Shown: positions 8,721-17,104, numbered from the stretch's first letter. The stretch: DNA of 64,000 nt from Pseudochelatococcus lubricantis (GCF_011762225.1 NZ_JAASQI010000005.1:248001-312000); one strand, 5' to 3'. Translations and numbers: made by a program. The notes: generated from the sequence alone by a model not told the origin.

Positions 8721-9989
8721 TCATCGCTGCTTCCGCTCCGCGTTCTTCCCGTCCGCCGGCGGTTGCTCCCAGCCGAAGACGCTGCGGCCGCCGTAAGCAT
8801 GCGAGCGCTGCCGCTCGCCCTCGATGAACTGCGGCAGCGTGGGGCCGCCGGCCGTCCGCTCCAGCCGCCGCGTCTGCTCGTCGAGGCGGCGGATGGCGTC
8901 GAGCTTTTCGTCGTTGCCCAGCTTCGCCCTGTCGACTGCGGCCTTCAGCACAGCGATGGTCTGGTCGTAGACCTTCGTTGCCACGGGATAGGGATGGCGG
9001 TCCTTGCCGCCGTGCGAGAGCGAGAAGCGCGCCGGATCGGCGAAACGGCAAGGCGCGCCGTGCACCACCTCCGCCACCATGGCGAGCGACTCGACCGTGC
9101 GGGCGCCGACGCCCGGCACGAGCAGAAGCTCGGCAAAATCCGCCGGGGCGCTGTCTGCGGCGGCGGCGAGCGCGCCATGCAGACGGCGGATCATCACGTC
9201 CTTCGGTCGCACATCGTGATGCGCCGGCATGACGAGATGCGGCAGGAAGGGGGCATCGGGCGGCGCTGCCGTGGCCGGCGTTCCCCTCAGGGCCGCCACC
9301 TCGCCGGCGATTCGGTCAGGCCCGAGATCGCGCAGCAGGTCGAGCTGTCCCTGGCGGGAGGCGGCGGCGCGCGCGTCCGTCAGGTTGACGATATTGCCCT
9401 GGTTGCGGCCCTCGATGGCCGCATGCGGCGCCTCGACGAAGCTCCGCAGGTCCTCGGAAAGCCAGTGGTAACGGCGCGCGTAGCGCGTGTCGCCGTTCAT
9501 CCCCTGCTGGATGACCACCCACTTGCCATCATCGGCGACAATGAAGCCGTGCAGGTAGAGGTCGAAACCGTCCTGCACGGCCGCGCTGTCGACCTTGGCG
9601 ACAAGGCGGCTTGCCCTGGCCAGCGCCGCCCCGTCGAGGCCGACGCGCTCGCCGATCGCCGCGAGTTCCTCTGGCGTCTTGCGGGAATGGCTGCCGCGCC
9701 CGCCGCAGACGTGGAGGCCGAGTTCGGCGGAAAGCGGCGGCAGGCCGCGCTTCAGCGCGCCGATGACGCTGGTGGTGATGCCGGACGAATGCCAGTCCAT
9801 GCCCATCACGGCGCCGAAGGACTGGAACCAGAAGGGATGCGCCAGCCGCCGCAGAAACTCGTCGCGGCCGTAATGGTGCACGATCGCTTCCGCGATCAGG
9901 GCGCCTAGCTTCGTCATTCTCTGGCCGAGCCATGCCGGCACGCGGCCATTGTGCAGGGGCAGGTCGGCGCTGCCGGCGCGACGGGCCAT
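8721..9989 (-). CDS. DUF763 domain protein with helix-hairpin-helix
   Basis: A 422-residue member of DUF763, a family of unknown function found in archaea and scattered bacteria. The start MARRAGSADLPLHNGRVPAWL is the highly conserved family N-terminus, so the ATG at 9989 (preceded by GAGGATATT) is preferred over upstream frames. Conserved patches follow: GMDWHSSGITTSVIGALKRGL, CGGRGSHSRKTPEEL, and WVVIQQGMN near a possible acidic active site. LLLVPGVGARTVESLAMVAEVVHG (about residues 290-315) is a helix-hairpin-helix, a non-specific DNA-binding element common in repair proteins. It lies back to back with an endonuclease Q-UvrD fusion gene (divergent), which supports a DNA-processing role, but no activity is established. 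Confidence 0.85.
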   Translation of the reverse strand: MARRAGSADLPLHNGRVPAWLGQRMTKLGALIAEAIVHHYGRDEFLRRLAHPFWFQSFGAVMGMDWHSSGITTSVIGALKRGLPPLSAELGLHVCGGRGSHSRKTPEELAAIGERVGLDGAALARASRLVAKVDSAAVQDGFDLYLHGFIVADDGKWVVIQQGMNGDTRYARRYHWLSEDLRSFVEAPHAAIEGRNQGNIVNLTDARAAASRQGQLDLLRDLGPDRIAGEVAALRGTPATAAPPDAPFLPHLVMPAHHDVRPKDVMIRRLHGALAAAADSAPADFAELLLVPGVGARTVESLAMVAEVVHGAPCRFADPARFSLSHGGKDRHPYPVATKVYDQTIAVLKAAVDRAKLGNDEKLDAIRRLDEQTRRLERTAGGPTLPQFIEGERQRSHAYGGRSVFGWEQPPADGKNAERKQR

Positions 9990-10161
9990 CGAATATCCTC
10001 GGCTATGAAACAGGAACGCATGCCGGAGTTGCAGACGGAACACTCAGTCCCGCCGCAGCTCTGGCCGCTTGTCAGCACATCGGATCGTGCTGAAAAATGC
10101 GCACGCTCTCCAGCCCGGTATCGTAGCACCCGGCGCTGCCAGCCGCCACTGCCTGTTGTTC

Positions 10162-10221
10162 TCAGCGGCCCGGCATCGCCTGCAGTTCCTCGACGAGAAA
10201 ATCCAGAAACGCGCGCAGCGA
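10162..10221 (-). pseudogene. C-terminal remnant of a LysR-family regulator gene
   Basis: Read on the minus strand, this stretch ends PSLRAFLDFLVEELQAMPGR followed by TGA, the standard C-terminal helix of LysR regulators. Nothing upstream in this frame continues the protein: at about 10221 the homology stops and plus-strand EamA-like sequence begins. Only about 20 codons survive. It is interpreted as one end of a divergent LysR/EamA pair from which both 5' ends were deleted. Confidence 0.6.
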
Positions 10222-10393
10222 CGGTGGCGAATGTCGCCGGCCTGGCGTGGCTGGGGCTGGTCGGCGCGGCGCTGACCTATATCCTCTGGTTCCGGGAGGT
10301 GGCACGGCTGTGCTGCTCGGATGTATGGTCCTGCGCCAGACATTGACGGCGCCGCAGATCGCCGGTGTCGCGATCGTGATGGCCAGCCTCTAG
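10222..10393 (+). pseudogene. C-terminal remnant of an EamA (DMT) exporter gene
   Basis: The translation ANVAGLAWLGLVGAALTYIL followed by WFREVARL is the penultimate part of an EamA transporter. About 20 codons expected next are missing. After the break the frame shifts by one and continues LLGCMVLRQTLTAPQIAGVA, then IVMASL and a TAG stop, the usual EamA C-terminus. The N-terminal three quarters are absent. It is a decayed fragment with an internal deletion, not a short gene. From 10394 to 10548 no gene is seen; this must hold the promoter of the helicase fusion gene. Confidence 0.65.
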
Positions 10394-10548
10394 CCAGCGT
10401 TTCCAGCGCATGGCGGCGTCGGCCGCCGCAGCACCCCTGCCACGTTCCGCGCCCTCGACGAACCCGCGCGGGATCGAATAGTCTGATCCGATTGCGGCCG
10501 AGACGATTCGTTTGCCTTTCGGCCGCGCGAGCGGAATAACGTTGAGTC

Positions 10549-13500
10549 ATGAGCTTTTACGCCGATCTGCACGTCCACTCGAAGTACTCCCGCGCCACGA
10601 GCCGGGACCTCGACCTCGAACATCTGGCCTGGTGGGCGGCACGCAAGGGCATCGCCGTGGTCGGCACCGGCGATTGCGTGCATCCGGCATGGCTCGCCGA
10701 AATCCGAGACAAGCTGGTGCCGGTCGACGGCGGCCTTTTCCGCCTGCGGCCGGAGATCGAGAAGGCGGTGTGGGAGACCCTGCCGCCCGCCTGCCGGCAG
10801 CCGGTGTCCTTCATGCTGTCCACCGAAATCTCGACGATCTACAAGAAGGGCGACAAGACCCGCAAGGTCCATCACCTGATCTATGCCGCGGATCTGGATG
10901 CAGCCGACCGGCTGGCGGCGAGCCTCGCGCGCATCGGCAACATCGCGTCGGACGGGCGGCCGATCCTCGGGCTCGATTCGCGCAACCTGCTGGAGATCGC
11001 GCTGGAATCGGGCCCGGACTCCTATTTCGTCCCGGCCCATATCTGGACGCCGTGGTTCGCCGCGCTCGGCTCGCAGTCCGGCTTCGATTCCATCGAAGAA
11101 TGTTATGGCGACCTCGCCGGTCACATTTTCGCGGTGGAGACCGGCCTGTCGTCCGACCCGGCGATGAACTGGCGCATCTCCTTCCTCGACCGTTACCGCC
11201 TCGTCTCCAATTCGGACGCGCACTCTCCCGGTAAGCTCGGCCGCGAGGCGACGCGCTTCTCCTGCGAGGCCGACTACTTCGCCATCCGCCGCGCGCTGGA
11301 AACCGGCGAGGGCTACGGTGGCACGGTCGAATTCTTCCCCGAGGAAGGCAAGTACCACATGGACGGTCACCGGGCTTGCGAGGTCCGGCTCAATCCGAAG
11401 GAAACGCTGGCGCTCGGCGGCATCTGCCCTGTCTGCGGCCGTCCGGTCACCGTCGGCGTGGCCCACCGTATCGAGATGCTGGCCGACCGCAGCGAGGCGG
11501 AGGCAGTGCCGCCCGAGACGGCTGGCGAGGTGTCGAGCCTCGTGCCGCTGCCGGAGATCCTGTCCGAGATCGCGGGGAGCGGCGTCGCCTCCAAGACCGT
11601 GGCGGGCGCCTGGGACCGCGCCACCGCCGCGCTCGGCCCGGAACTGTCCGTGCTCGGCGAAACGCCGGTCGAGGATATCGCCAGGGTCCATCCGCTGATG
11701 GGCGAGGCCATCGCCCGGCTCCGGCGCGGCGCGGTGATCCGGCAGGCGGGCTACGACGGCGAATACGGCGTCATCCGGCTGTTCGAGGAAGGCGAGCTTG
11801 GCCGCCTGTCCAGGGGCGAATTGCTGTTCGACACGCCGCTCGCCCGCCGCGCCGGACAGCCGAAACGGCGGGCGAAGGCCGCCGCGCCCGCCGGGGCGCC
11901 CGCGCCTGTGGAGCCCGCCTCACCCACGCCGTCCGGCCGCGCGGGCCTGCTGGCCGGCCTTGACGCCGATCAGGCGTGCGCGGCGGAGGCGACGGGCGTG
12001 CCGCTGATGGTGATCGCCGGCCCGGGCTCGGGCAAGACGCGGATGCTGACCCACAGGATCGCCCATCTCGTGCGCGAGTGCGGCGTGCCGGCCACTGCCT
12101 GCCTCGCCGTCACCTTCACCCGCAAGGCGACGGAGGAGTTGCGCGCGCGACTTGCGGCCCTGCTCGGGCAGGAAGCGCGGCAGGTGGCCGTGCACAGCTT
12201 CCATTCGCTGGGGCTCGCGATCCTGCGTGCTCACGCTGCCCGGGCAGGCCTCGCGCCGGACTTCGGCATCGCCGCCGAGGCGGAGAGGAAGGCCGCGCTG
12301 GCGCAGGCGCTCGGCGTCAGCGAGAGCCGGGCCGGCCGGTTCCTCAAGGCGGTTTCGCTGCTGAAGCGGACGGGAGCAACGGGCACGGACGAGGAAGAAA
12401 ATGCGCGCGCCGCCCTTCGGCGGATAGCCCGCGAGCAGAACCGGCTCGATTTCGACGATCTCGTGGTGCAGGCGGCCGATCTGCTCGAAACCCATCCGGA
12501 CATCGCCGCCCTCTGGCGGGAGCGTTTTTCCCATGTCTTGGCCGACGAGTTCCAGGATATCGACGAGCAGCAATACCGCCTGCTGCGGCTGATCGGGGAA
12601 GACGGGGGCGATCTTTGCGTCATCGGCGATCCCGATCAGGCGATCTACGGCTTTCGCGGTGCCGATGCCGCCTGTTTCGCCCGTTTCGGGCAAGATTTTC
12701 CATCCGCCCGCACCCTGCGGCTCGCGAACAACTACCGCTCGACCGGCACCATCGCGACCGCTGCCGCCCGGTTCATCGGTGCGCCGGTGGCGGGCATCGT
12801 CCGGCCCATGCAGGAGCCGATCGCGCTCCACGTCGCCGCTACCGAGGCGGCGGAGGCGGAGTTCGTCGCCGCCACCATCGAGGATTTGCTCGGCGGGCAC
12901 GACATGCTCGCCGCCAACCGCGGCGGGCGCGCCGGCGCCGCCGACAGGCCGCTGGGCTTCGCGGACTGCGCCGTGCTCTATCGCACCGATGCGCAGGCGG
13001 CGGCACTGCGGGCCGCTTTCGACCGTGCCGGCATTCCCTTCCGGAAAAGCTCTCCCGCCCCCATCCAGGACCATCCGGGCGTGGTGGCAATCCTTGAAGC
13101 ACTGGAAGACGTGGCTGCAGGCCCAGACCTGTCGGCACGCATCGCGGCGGCGGCCGAGACGGCGCGCAAGCAGGGAAAGGCCGACGCGCCGGCGCTCGCC
13201 GAAGCCAGGGGCTGGCTCGCCGCTCTCGCCGCATCGGATGCCGTCGCCGGCGATGCCGGCCGGCTTGCTGAAGAAATCGCCCTGTCGACGGAGGCCGATT
13301 TCCGTGACGCGCGGGCCGACCGCGTCTCCCTGCTCACCATGCATGCGGCGAAGGGGCTGGAGTTCGCCGTTGTCTTCGTGATCGGCATGGAAGCGGGCCT
13401 TGTACCGTTCTCGTGGGGGCCGGAGGATGACGAGGTGACGGAAGCCGAGGAACGGCGCCTGTTCTACGTCGCCATGACGCGCGCCCGGGACAGGCTTTTC

Positions 13501-13650
13501 CTCACGCGCGCCGCGGAACGCTTCTGGCGGGGCGAGACGCGCCTGCGGGCGCCCTCGCCCTTCCTCGGCGCGATCGACGCCGCGTTGACGACGAGCACCG
13601 GCACGGACGGCCGCAAGAGGCGGCAGGCGAAACAGCTCAGCCTGTTCTGA
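10549..13650 (+). CDS. Endonuclease Q-like PHP nuclease fused to UvrD-family helicase
   Basis: A 1033-residue fusion. Residues 1-400 match endonuclease Q: a PHP start (YADLHVHSKYSRATSRDLDLE), GTGDCVHPAW, TEIST..KVHHL, HIWTPWF, NSDAHSPGKLGREA, then zinc-finger cysteines Cys277, Cys293 and Cys296 (CPVCGRPVTVGVAHR). EndoQ nicks DNA 5' of deaminated bases. After a Pro/Ala linker (about 430-465) comes an SF1A helicase with every motif: GPGSGKT (~490), VTFTRKAT, LADEFQDID, DPDQAIYGFRGAD, NNYRST, TMHAAKGLEF and FYVAMTRARDR. The gap between motifs IV and V is about 200 residues, some 75 fewer than in E. coli UvrD, so the 2B subdomain is shortened. The protein ends QLSLF, the canonical bacterial sliding-clamp-binding pentapeptide. 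One enzyme could therefore nick at damage, unwind and be held by the clamp; that combined function is inference. Confidence 0.9.
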   Translation: MSFYADLHVHSKYSRATSRDLDLEHLAWWAARKGIAVVGTGDCVHPAWLAEIRDKLVPVDGGLFRLRPEIEKAVWETLPPACRQPVSFMLSTEISTIYKKGDKTRKVHHLIYAADLDAADRLAASLARIGNIASDGRPILGLDSRNLLEIALESGPDSYFVPAHIWTPWFAALGSQSGFDSIEECYGDLAGHIFAVETGLSSDPAMNWRISFLDRYRLVSNSDAHSPGKLGREATRFSCEADYFAIRRALETGEGYGGTVEFFPEEGKYHMDGHRACEVRLNPKETLALGGICPVCGRPVTVGVAHRIEMLADRSEAEAVPPETAGEVSSLVPLPEILSEIAGSGVASKTVAGAWDRATAALGPELSVLGETPVEDIARVHPLMGEAIARLRRGAVIRQAGYDGEYGVIRLFEEGELGRLSRGELLFDTPLARRAGQPKRRAKAAAPAGAPAPVEPASPTPSGRAGLLAGLDADQACAAEATGVPLMVIAGPGSGKTRMLTHRIAHLVRECGVPATACLAVTFTRKATEELRARLAALLGQEARQVAVHSFHSLGLAILRAHAARAGLAPDFGIAAEAERKAALAQALGVSESRAGRFLKAVSLLKRTGATGTDEEENARAALRRIAREQNRLDFDDLVVQAADLLETHPDIAALWRERFSHVLADEFQDIDEQQYRLLRLIGEDGGDLCVIGDPDQAIYGFRGADAACFARFGQDFPSARTLRLANNYRSTGTIATAAARFIGAPVAGIVRPMQEPIALHVAATEAAEAEFVAATIEDLLGGHDMLAANRGGRAGAADRPLGFADCAVLYRTDAQAAALRAAFDRAGIPFRKSSPAPIQDHPGVVAILEALEDVAAGPDLSARIAAAAETARKQGKADAPALAEARGWLAALAASDAVAGDAGRLAEEIALSTEADFRDARADRVSLLTMHAAKGLEFAVVFVIGMEAGLVPFSWGPEDDEVTEAEERRLFYVAMTRARDRLFLTRAAERFWRGETRLRAPSPFLGAIDAALTTSTGTDGRKRRQAKQLSLF

Positions 13651-13658
13651 CACCGCCT

Positions 13659-13673
13659 CACCCGTCACGGGTG
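13659..13673. repeat. Short palindrome CACCCGT-C-ACGGGTG after the helicase gene
   Basis: A perfect 7-1-7 inverted repeat starting 9 bases after the stop of the EndoQ-UvrD gene. It could fold as a small hairpin (5-base stem, 5-base loop) followed by only TTG, so as a terminator it is weak. It may instead be an operator for the NTF2-like gene that starts at 13764. Confidence 0.3.
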
Positions 13674-13763
13674 TTGCCATGGCTTCAGCGTATCCGTTTC
13701 CGTTGCAAAACGGGCCGATGCCGGTCATGCTTGCGCAGATGACAGCTTATCCGGAGGCTTGGC

Positions 13764-14198
13764 ATGTTTTTCCGTCGGCTTGCCGTCGCTCTTGCCGCGA
13801 TCCTCACCTGCGCCTCCGCCCGGGCGGACGCGACGGCGGAAATCAGGCAACGGCTCGAACAATGGACCGCCGATTTCAACGCCGGCCGCAAAGCCGAGGC
13901 CTGCGACCTGTTCTCGAAATCGCTCATTTCCGATTTTCGCGGACAGGGCGAAGCCGGCTATGAGGCGCGCTGCGCCATCATCTCGCGCGCGCTCGACGAC
14001 AGCAGCCGGAAACTGCACTACGCGGCGGACATCAAGGAGATCATCGTCGAAGGCGCCCTCGCGGTCGTGCGGCTGACGTGGACGCTGAAGGTGACGCCGG
14101 GCGACGCCATCAGCATCGAGCCGGGCCTCGATGTCTTCCGCCGGGAGGACGACGGCCAATGGCGCATCATCCGCTATATGGCCTATACCGAGGATTGA
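13764..14198 (+). CDS. Secreted NTF2-like (SnoaL/DUF4440-type) protein
   Basis: A 144-residue protein with a signal peptide (about residues 1-21, MFFRRLAVALAAILTCASARA) and a small alpha-beta body. EIRQRLEQWTADFNAGRKAEACDLF, then a central IISRAL helix, then VVRLTWTLKV...GLDVFRREDDGQWRIIRYMAY is the profile of the NTF2-like/SnoaL fold, with the terminal W-R-I-I-R strand characteristic of DUF4440-type members. Such proteins bind or turn over small molecules; no catalytic residues stand out. A TCCGGAGG ribosome site precedes the ATG. It is convergent with nadC, 10 bases away, and has no obvious functional link to its neighbours. Confidence 0.8.
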   Translation: MFFRRLAVALAAILTCASARADATAEIRQRLEQWTADFNAGRKAEACDLFSKSLISDFRGQGEAGYEARCAIISRALDDSSRKLHYAADIKEIIVEGALAVVRLTWTLKVTPGDAISIEPGLDVFRREDDGQWRIIRYMAYTED

Positions 14199-14208
14199 CG
14201 AGGCCCGG

Positions 14209-15045
14209 TCAGGCCGCGTCGTCCAGCCCTATGTCGACGGCGGGTGCGGACTGGAACGGGCGGCTGGTGGAGATGAAGTCGACGCCCGTTTCCGCCACGG
14301 CGGCAATCGTATCGAGACGGATGCCGCCCGAGGCTTCGAGCTTCGCGCGGCCCGCGACATGACGGACGGCTTCTGCCATGTCCGCGATGCTCATGTTGTC
14401 AAGCATGATGACATCCGCCCCCGCCGCCAGTGCTTCCGCGACCTGATCGAGACGGTCGCACTCCACCTCGATCCGCGTCAGGACCGGCGCCCGCTGCCGC
14501 GCGATGCGGACGGCGTCGGCAATGCTGCCGCAGACGGCGATGTGGTTGTCCTTCAGCATGATACCGCTGTCGAGCCCGAGGCGGTGGTTCAGGGCGCCTC
14601 CGCAACCGGCGGCGTGTTTTTCCAGCATCCGCAGGCCTGGCGTCGTCTTGCGGGTGTCGAGCAGCCGGGCGGGCGTGTGTGCGATGGCGCCGACATACCG
14701 CGCCGTCTCCGTCGCGATGCCGGAAAGGCGCTGCACGATGTTGAGCGCCGTGCGCTCGGCCGTCAGCAGCGACTGCGCCGGACCGGAGACGACCGCAAGC
14801 GCCGCCCCCTTCCCGACCGCATCGCCCTCCGCGACCTGCAGCGCCACCCTGCAGGACGGGTCGTAGCGCGTGAACACCATGGCGGCGACCTCGACGCCGG
14901 CGACCGTCATGGGCTCGCGCGCCTTCATGTAGAATCTCGCGGTCGCTTCCGGCGCGATCATGAGCTGCGCCGTCAGATCGACATGGCCGATATCCTCGGC
15001 GAGCCACTGGTCGATAAGACGCAGAACGCTGAATTTGTCGTACAT
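14209..15045 (-). CDS. nadC: Nicotinate-nucleotide pyrophosphorylase (quinolinate phosphoribosyltransferase)
   Basis: A 278-residue enzyme that turns quinolinate and PRPP into nicotinate mononucleotide, CO2 and pyrophosphate, the third de novo NAD step. Hallmarks: EDIGHVDLTAQ near the N-terminus, TAERTALNIVQRLSGIAT, LDTRKTTPGLR with the quinolinate-binding Arg-Lys pair, LNHRLGL, MLKDNHI and EASGGI. One departure is AAGCGGALNHR where most NadCs read VRCGGGxNHR; the core Arg and Lys residues are kept. Unlike the common nadABC operon, it lies on the opposite strand, two genes away from nadA and nadB, 48 bases downstream of an aldo/keto reductase with which it is probably co-transcribed. No copy of the nadA-type operator is seen in front of it. 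Confidence 0.92.
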   Translation of the reverse strand: MYDKFSVLRLIDQWLAEDIGHVDLTAQLMIAPEATARFYMKAREPMTVAGVEVAAMVFTRYDPSCRVALQVAEGDAVGKGAALAVVSGPAQSLLTAERTALNIVQRLSGIATETARYVGAIAHTPARLLDTRKTTPGLRMLEKHAAGCGGALNHRLGLDSGIMLKDNHIAVCGSIADAVRIARQRAPVLTRIEVECDRLDQVAEALAAGADVIMLDNMSIADMAEAVRHVAGRAKLEASGGIRLDTIAAVAETGVDFISTSRPFQSAPAVDIGLDDAA

Positions 15046-15093
15046 GGCCGTCCCTTTGCGCCGCCGGCTTCCAGAATCGTCATTGGCCCCGCA

Positions 15094-15930
15094 TCAGAGC
15101 ATCTCAAGCGGGCGCTTGCGCGATGGCGGCGCGAAAGCGCGGTCGAGGCGCGCGAAGTCCTCGCCGTCGAGCCGCAAGGCAGCCGCGCCATGGTTCTCCC
15201 GCATATGGGCCGGGCGCGCGGCCTTCGGGATGGCGATGGTCTGCGGGCGGCGCAGCACCCACGCCAGCGCCACCTGATACGGCGTCGCCCCATGTTTCGC
15301 GGCGATCTCCGCCAGCGCGCCGCCCTTCGGCAGGCCGCCCTGCTCGATGGGGCTGTAGGCCATCAGCGTTACATCGTGATCCGCCAGCCACGGCAGCAGG
15401 TCCCACTCCGGCCCGCGCCGCGTGAGATTGTAGAGCACCTGATTGACCGCGCAGGCATGGCCGCCGGGCGTGTTCCACAGTTCCTCCATGTCGTCGGTAT
15501 CGAAGTTGCTCACGCCCCAACGGCGGATCTTGCCCGCCGCGATCAGCGCCTCGAACCCGGCCACGGTCTCTTCCAGCGGCACGCCGCCGCGCCAGTGCAG
15601 CAGATAGAGGTCCAGTCGGTCGGTCCGCAGCCGCTTGAGGCTGCGCTCGCAGGCGTCGATCACGCCCGCGCGGCTGGCGTTGTGAGGATAGACCTTGCTG
15701 ACGAGGAACACGCCGTCGCGCAGCCCCTGCAGCGCTTCACCCAGAAAGGTCTCGCAGGCGCCGTCGCCGTACATCTCGGCGGTGTCGACCAGCGTCATGC
15801 CAAGTTCGACGCCGAGCCGCACCGATTCGGCTTCCTCCCGCGATGCGCCGGGCCGTTCGCCCATCATCCACGTGCCGATGCCGAGCGCCGGAACCGCCTC
15901 GCCGCCGGGAAGAACCACCTGATTGCCCAT
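15094..15930 (-). CDS. Aldo/keto reductase
   Basis: A 278-residue NADPH-dependent TIM-barrel oxidoreductase. The catalytic tetrad is visible: Asp and Tyr in LVDTAEMYGDG, Lys in FLVSKVYP and His in LYLLHWRGGV. The C-terminal cofactor region IAIPKAARPAHMRENHGA carries the IPKxx...N motif that grips the adenosine phosphate. Full length. The start ATG at 15930 follows an AGGTGAATA-type site. It is upstream of nadC on the same strand and divergent from nadQ. Physiological substrates of this broad group (aldehydes, ketones, diketogulonate) cannot be inferred. Confidence 0.92.
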   Translation of the reverse strand: MGNQVVLPGGEAVPALGIGTWMMGERPGASREEAESVRLGVELGMTLVDTAEMYGDGACETFLGEALQGLRDGVFLVSKVYPHNASRAGVIDACERSLKRLRTDRLDLYLLHWRGGVPLEETVAGFEALIAAGKIRRWGVSNFDTDDMEELWNTPGGHACAVNQVLYNLTRRGPEWDLLPWLADHDVTLMAYSPIEQGGLPKGGALAEIAAKHGATPYQVALAWVLRRPQTIAIPKAARPAHMRENHGAAALRLDGEDFARLDRAFAPPSRKRPLEML

Positions 15931-15952
15931 TATTCACCTCCCGATGCCGTTA

Positions 15953-15969
15953 CAATGCGAATGCCATTG
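15953..15969. promoter_or_regulatory. Inverted repeat CAATG-N7-CATTG between AKR and nadQ
   Basis: A 17-base dyad in the 108-base gap between the divergent aldo/keto reductase and nadQ genes. It does not resemble the nadA operators. It could be a site for an unlinked regulator, or chance. Confidence 0.25.
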
Positions 15970-16038
15970 CCGCGCGGCGCGCGCAAGCGTGCTATTGATG
16001 GCGGCATCGTTTCCGAACCACCCGTTTCGCGCAAGAGC

Positions 16039-17010
16039 ATGTCGACCCAGACCCCTTCCCGGCCGGAGGTCCGCCAGCAGACCGATCTCGTCATCGGCCT
16101 GAGTGCCGTCATCGTGGCGGTGACCGGCGACGATCCCAAGGTGCTGGTCGTCCGCCACTGCGGCGGCCGGGAGGCGCTGCCCTCCGGCCCGCTGGAACGC
16201 GGCCATCGCACGCTGGAAACCGGCCTGAGGAACTGGGTGGAGCGCCAGACGCTTCAGAAGCTCGGCTATGTCGAGCAGCTCTACACCTTCGGCGACCGCG
16301 ACCGTAGCGAGACGGACGGCGCGAACGCGACGCGCGCGCTGTCCGTTGCCTACCTCGCTCTGGTGCGCGAGGCACGGCCGGCGGGCGACGCCGATGCGGC
16401 CTGGCAGAGCTGGTATCGCTACTTCCCTTGGGAGGATTGGCGCGACGGCCGTCCGCCGGTGCTGGACGCGCTGGAGCCGGTCCTGCGTGACTGGGCGGCC
16501 GCGGATGTGCGGGCCACCCGCGGCGAGCGGCTCTCGCTCGCATTCGGCTTCGGGGAGCGCGGCGTGTGGGACGAGGAACGCGCGCTCGAACGCTACGAAC
16601 TGCTCTACGAGGCCGGGCTGGTGGGCGAAGCGCTGCGCGAGCAGAACGCCGGCCGCGCCGCCCCGCTCGCCGGTAGCGTCGAGATGGCCGTCGATCACCG
16701 CCGCATGCTGGCGCTGGCCATCGCCCGCCTGCGCGGCAAGATCAAGTATCGGCCCGTTGTGTTCGAGCTGATGCCGCCGAGCTTCACGCTGCTTCAGCTC
16801 CAGCGCACGGTCGAGGCACTCGGCGGGGTGCGGCTGCACAAGCAGAACTTCCGCCGGCTGGTGGAGCAGCAGCGTCTCGTGGAGGAAACAGGCGAGGCCA
16901 CAGCCGAGACCGGCGGACGCCCCGCCCGCCTCGTGCGCTTCCGCCGCGAGGTGCTGCTGGAGCGCCCCGCGCCGGGCGTGCGCCTGCCCGTCGCCGGCGG
17001 CCGGCGCTGA
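16039..17010 (+). CDS. nadQ: NadQ/NrtR-type Nudix-fold regulator of NAD biosynthesis
   Basis: A 323-residue protein with an N-terminal Nudix-like domain (about 15-160, VIGLSAVIVAVTGDDPKVLVVRH) and a C-terminal winged-helix region (about 210-300, FELMPPSFTLLQLQRTVEAL then LHKQNFRRLV). The Nudix box is degenerate: after GPLERGHRTLETGLRNWVER the REUxEExGU glutamates are absent, so it should bind an ADP-ribose/NAD-type ligand without hydrolysing it. That is the layout of the NadQ/NrtR regulators of NAD synthesis in alphaproteobacteria. It stands just upstream of nadA and nadB, with two dyads of one type in between, so autogenous and nad control are likely. The ATG at 16039 is used; an in-frame ATG further up would reach into the promoter of the divergent gene. 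Confidence 0.85.
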   Translation: MSTQTPSRPEVRQQTDLVIGLSAVIVAVTGDDPKVLVVRHCGGREALPSGPLERGHRTLETGLRNWVERQTLQKLGYVEQLYTFGDRDRSETDGANATRALSVAYLALVREARPAGDADAAWQSWYRYFPWEDWRDGRPPVLDALEPVLRDWAAADVRATRGERLSLAFGFGERGVWDEERALERYELLYEAGLVGEALREQNAGRAAPLAGSVEMAVDHRRMLALAIARLRGKIKYRPVVFELMPPSFTLLQLQRTVEALGGVRLHKQNFRRLVEQQRLVEETGEATAETGGRPARLVRFRREVLLERPAPGVRLPVAGGRR

Positions 17011-17064
17011 GGCGATCCTCGTATTGCTGAAAAATATATTTTCCGCGATTTTCATGACATTCAG

Positions 17065-17096
17065 TTGACAAAGCCTTATGCTCAATTTTAGCATAA
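17065..17096 (+). promoter_or_regulatory. nadA promoter with overlapping NadQ-type operator
   Basis: TTGACA at 17065-17070 is a consensus -35 box; TAGCAT at 17089-17094 is a possible -10 at 18-base spacing. Between and over them lies the dyad TTATGCT-N7-AGCATAA (17076-17096) with perfect 7-base arms. A protein bound there would block RNA polymerase. The half-site TTATGCTCA recurs in the second dyad at 17243. Confidence 0.65.
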
Positions 17097-17104
17097 CGGT
17101 CTGT

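Noticed and set aside
10044-10161. Small frames between the DUF763 gene and the LysR remnant
   Set aside because: Short, no ribosome sites, no family resemblance; treated as part of the decayed intergenic region.
11920-13728. A 602-codon minus-strand frame under the helicase part of the EndoQ-UvrD gene
   Set aside because: No recognisable domain; explained by high GC and third-position bias.
14131-16038. Long plus-strand frame opposite nadC and the aldo/keto reductase that continues into nadQ
   Set aside because: It is antisense to two well-supported genes and has Arg/His-rich shadow composition; nadQ begins at its own ATG.
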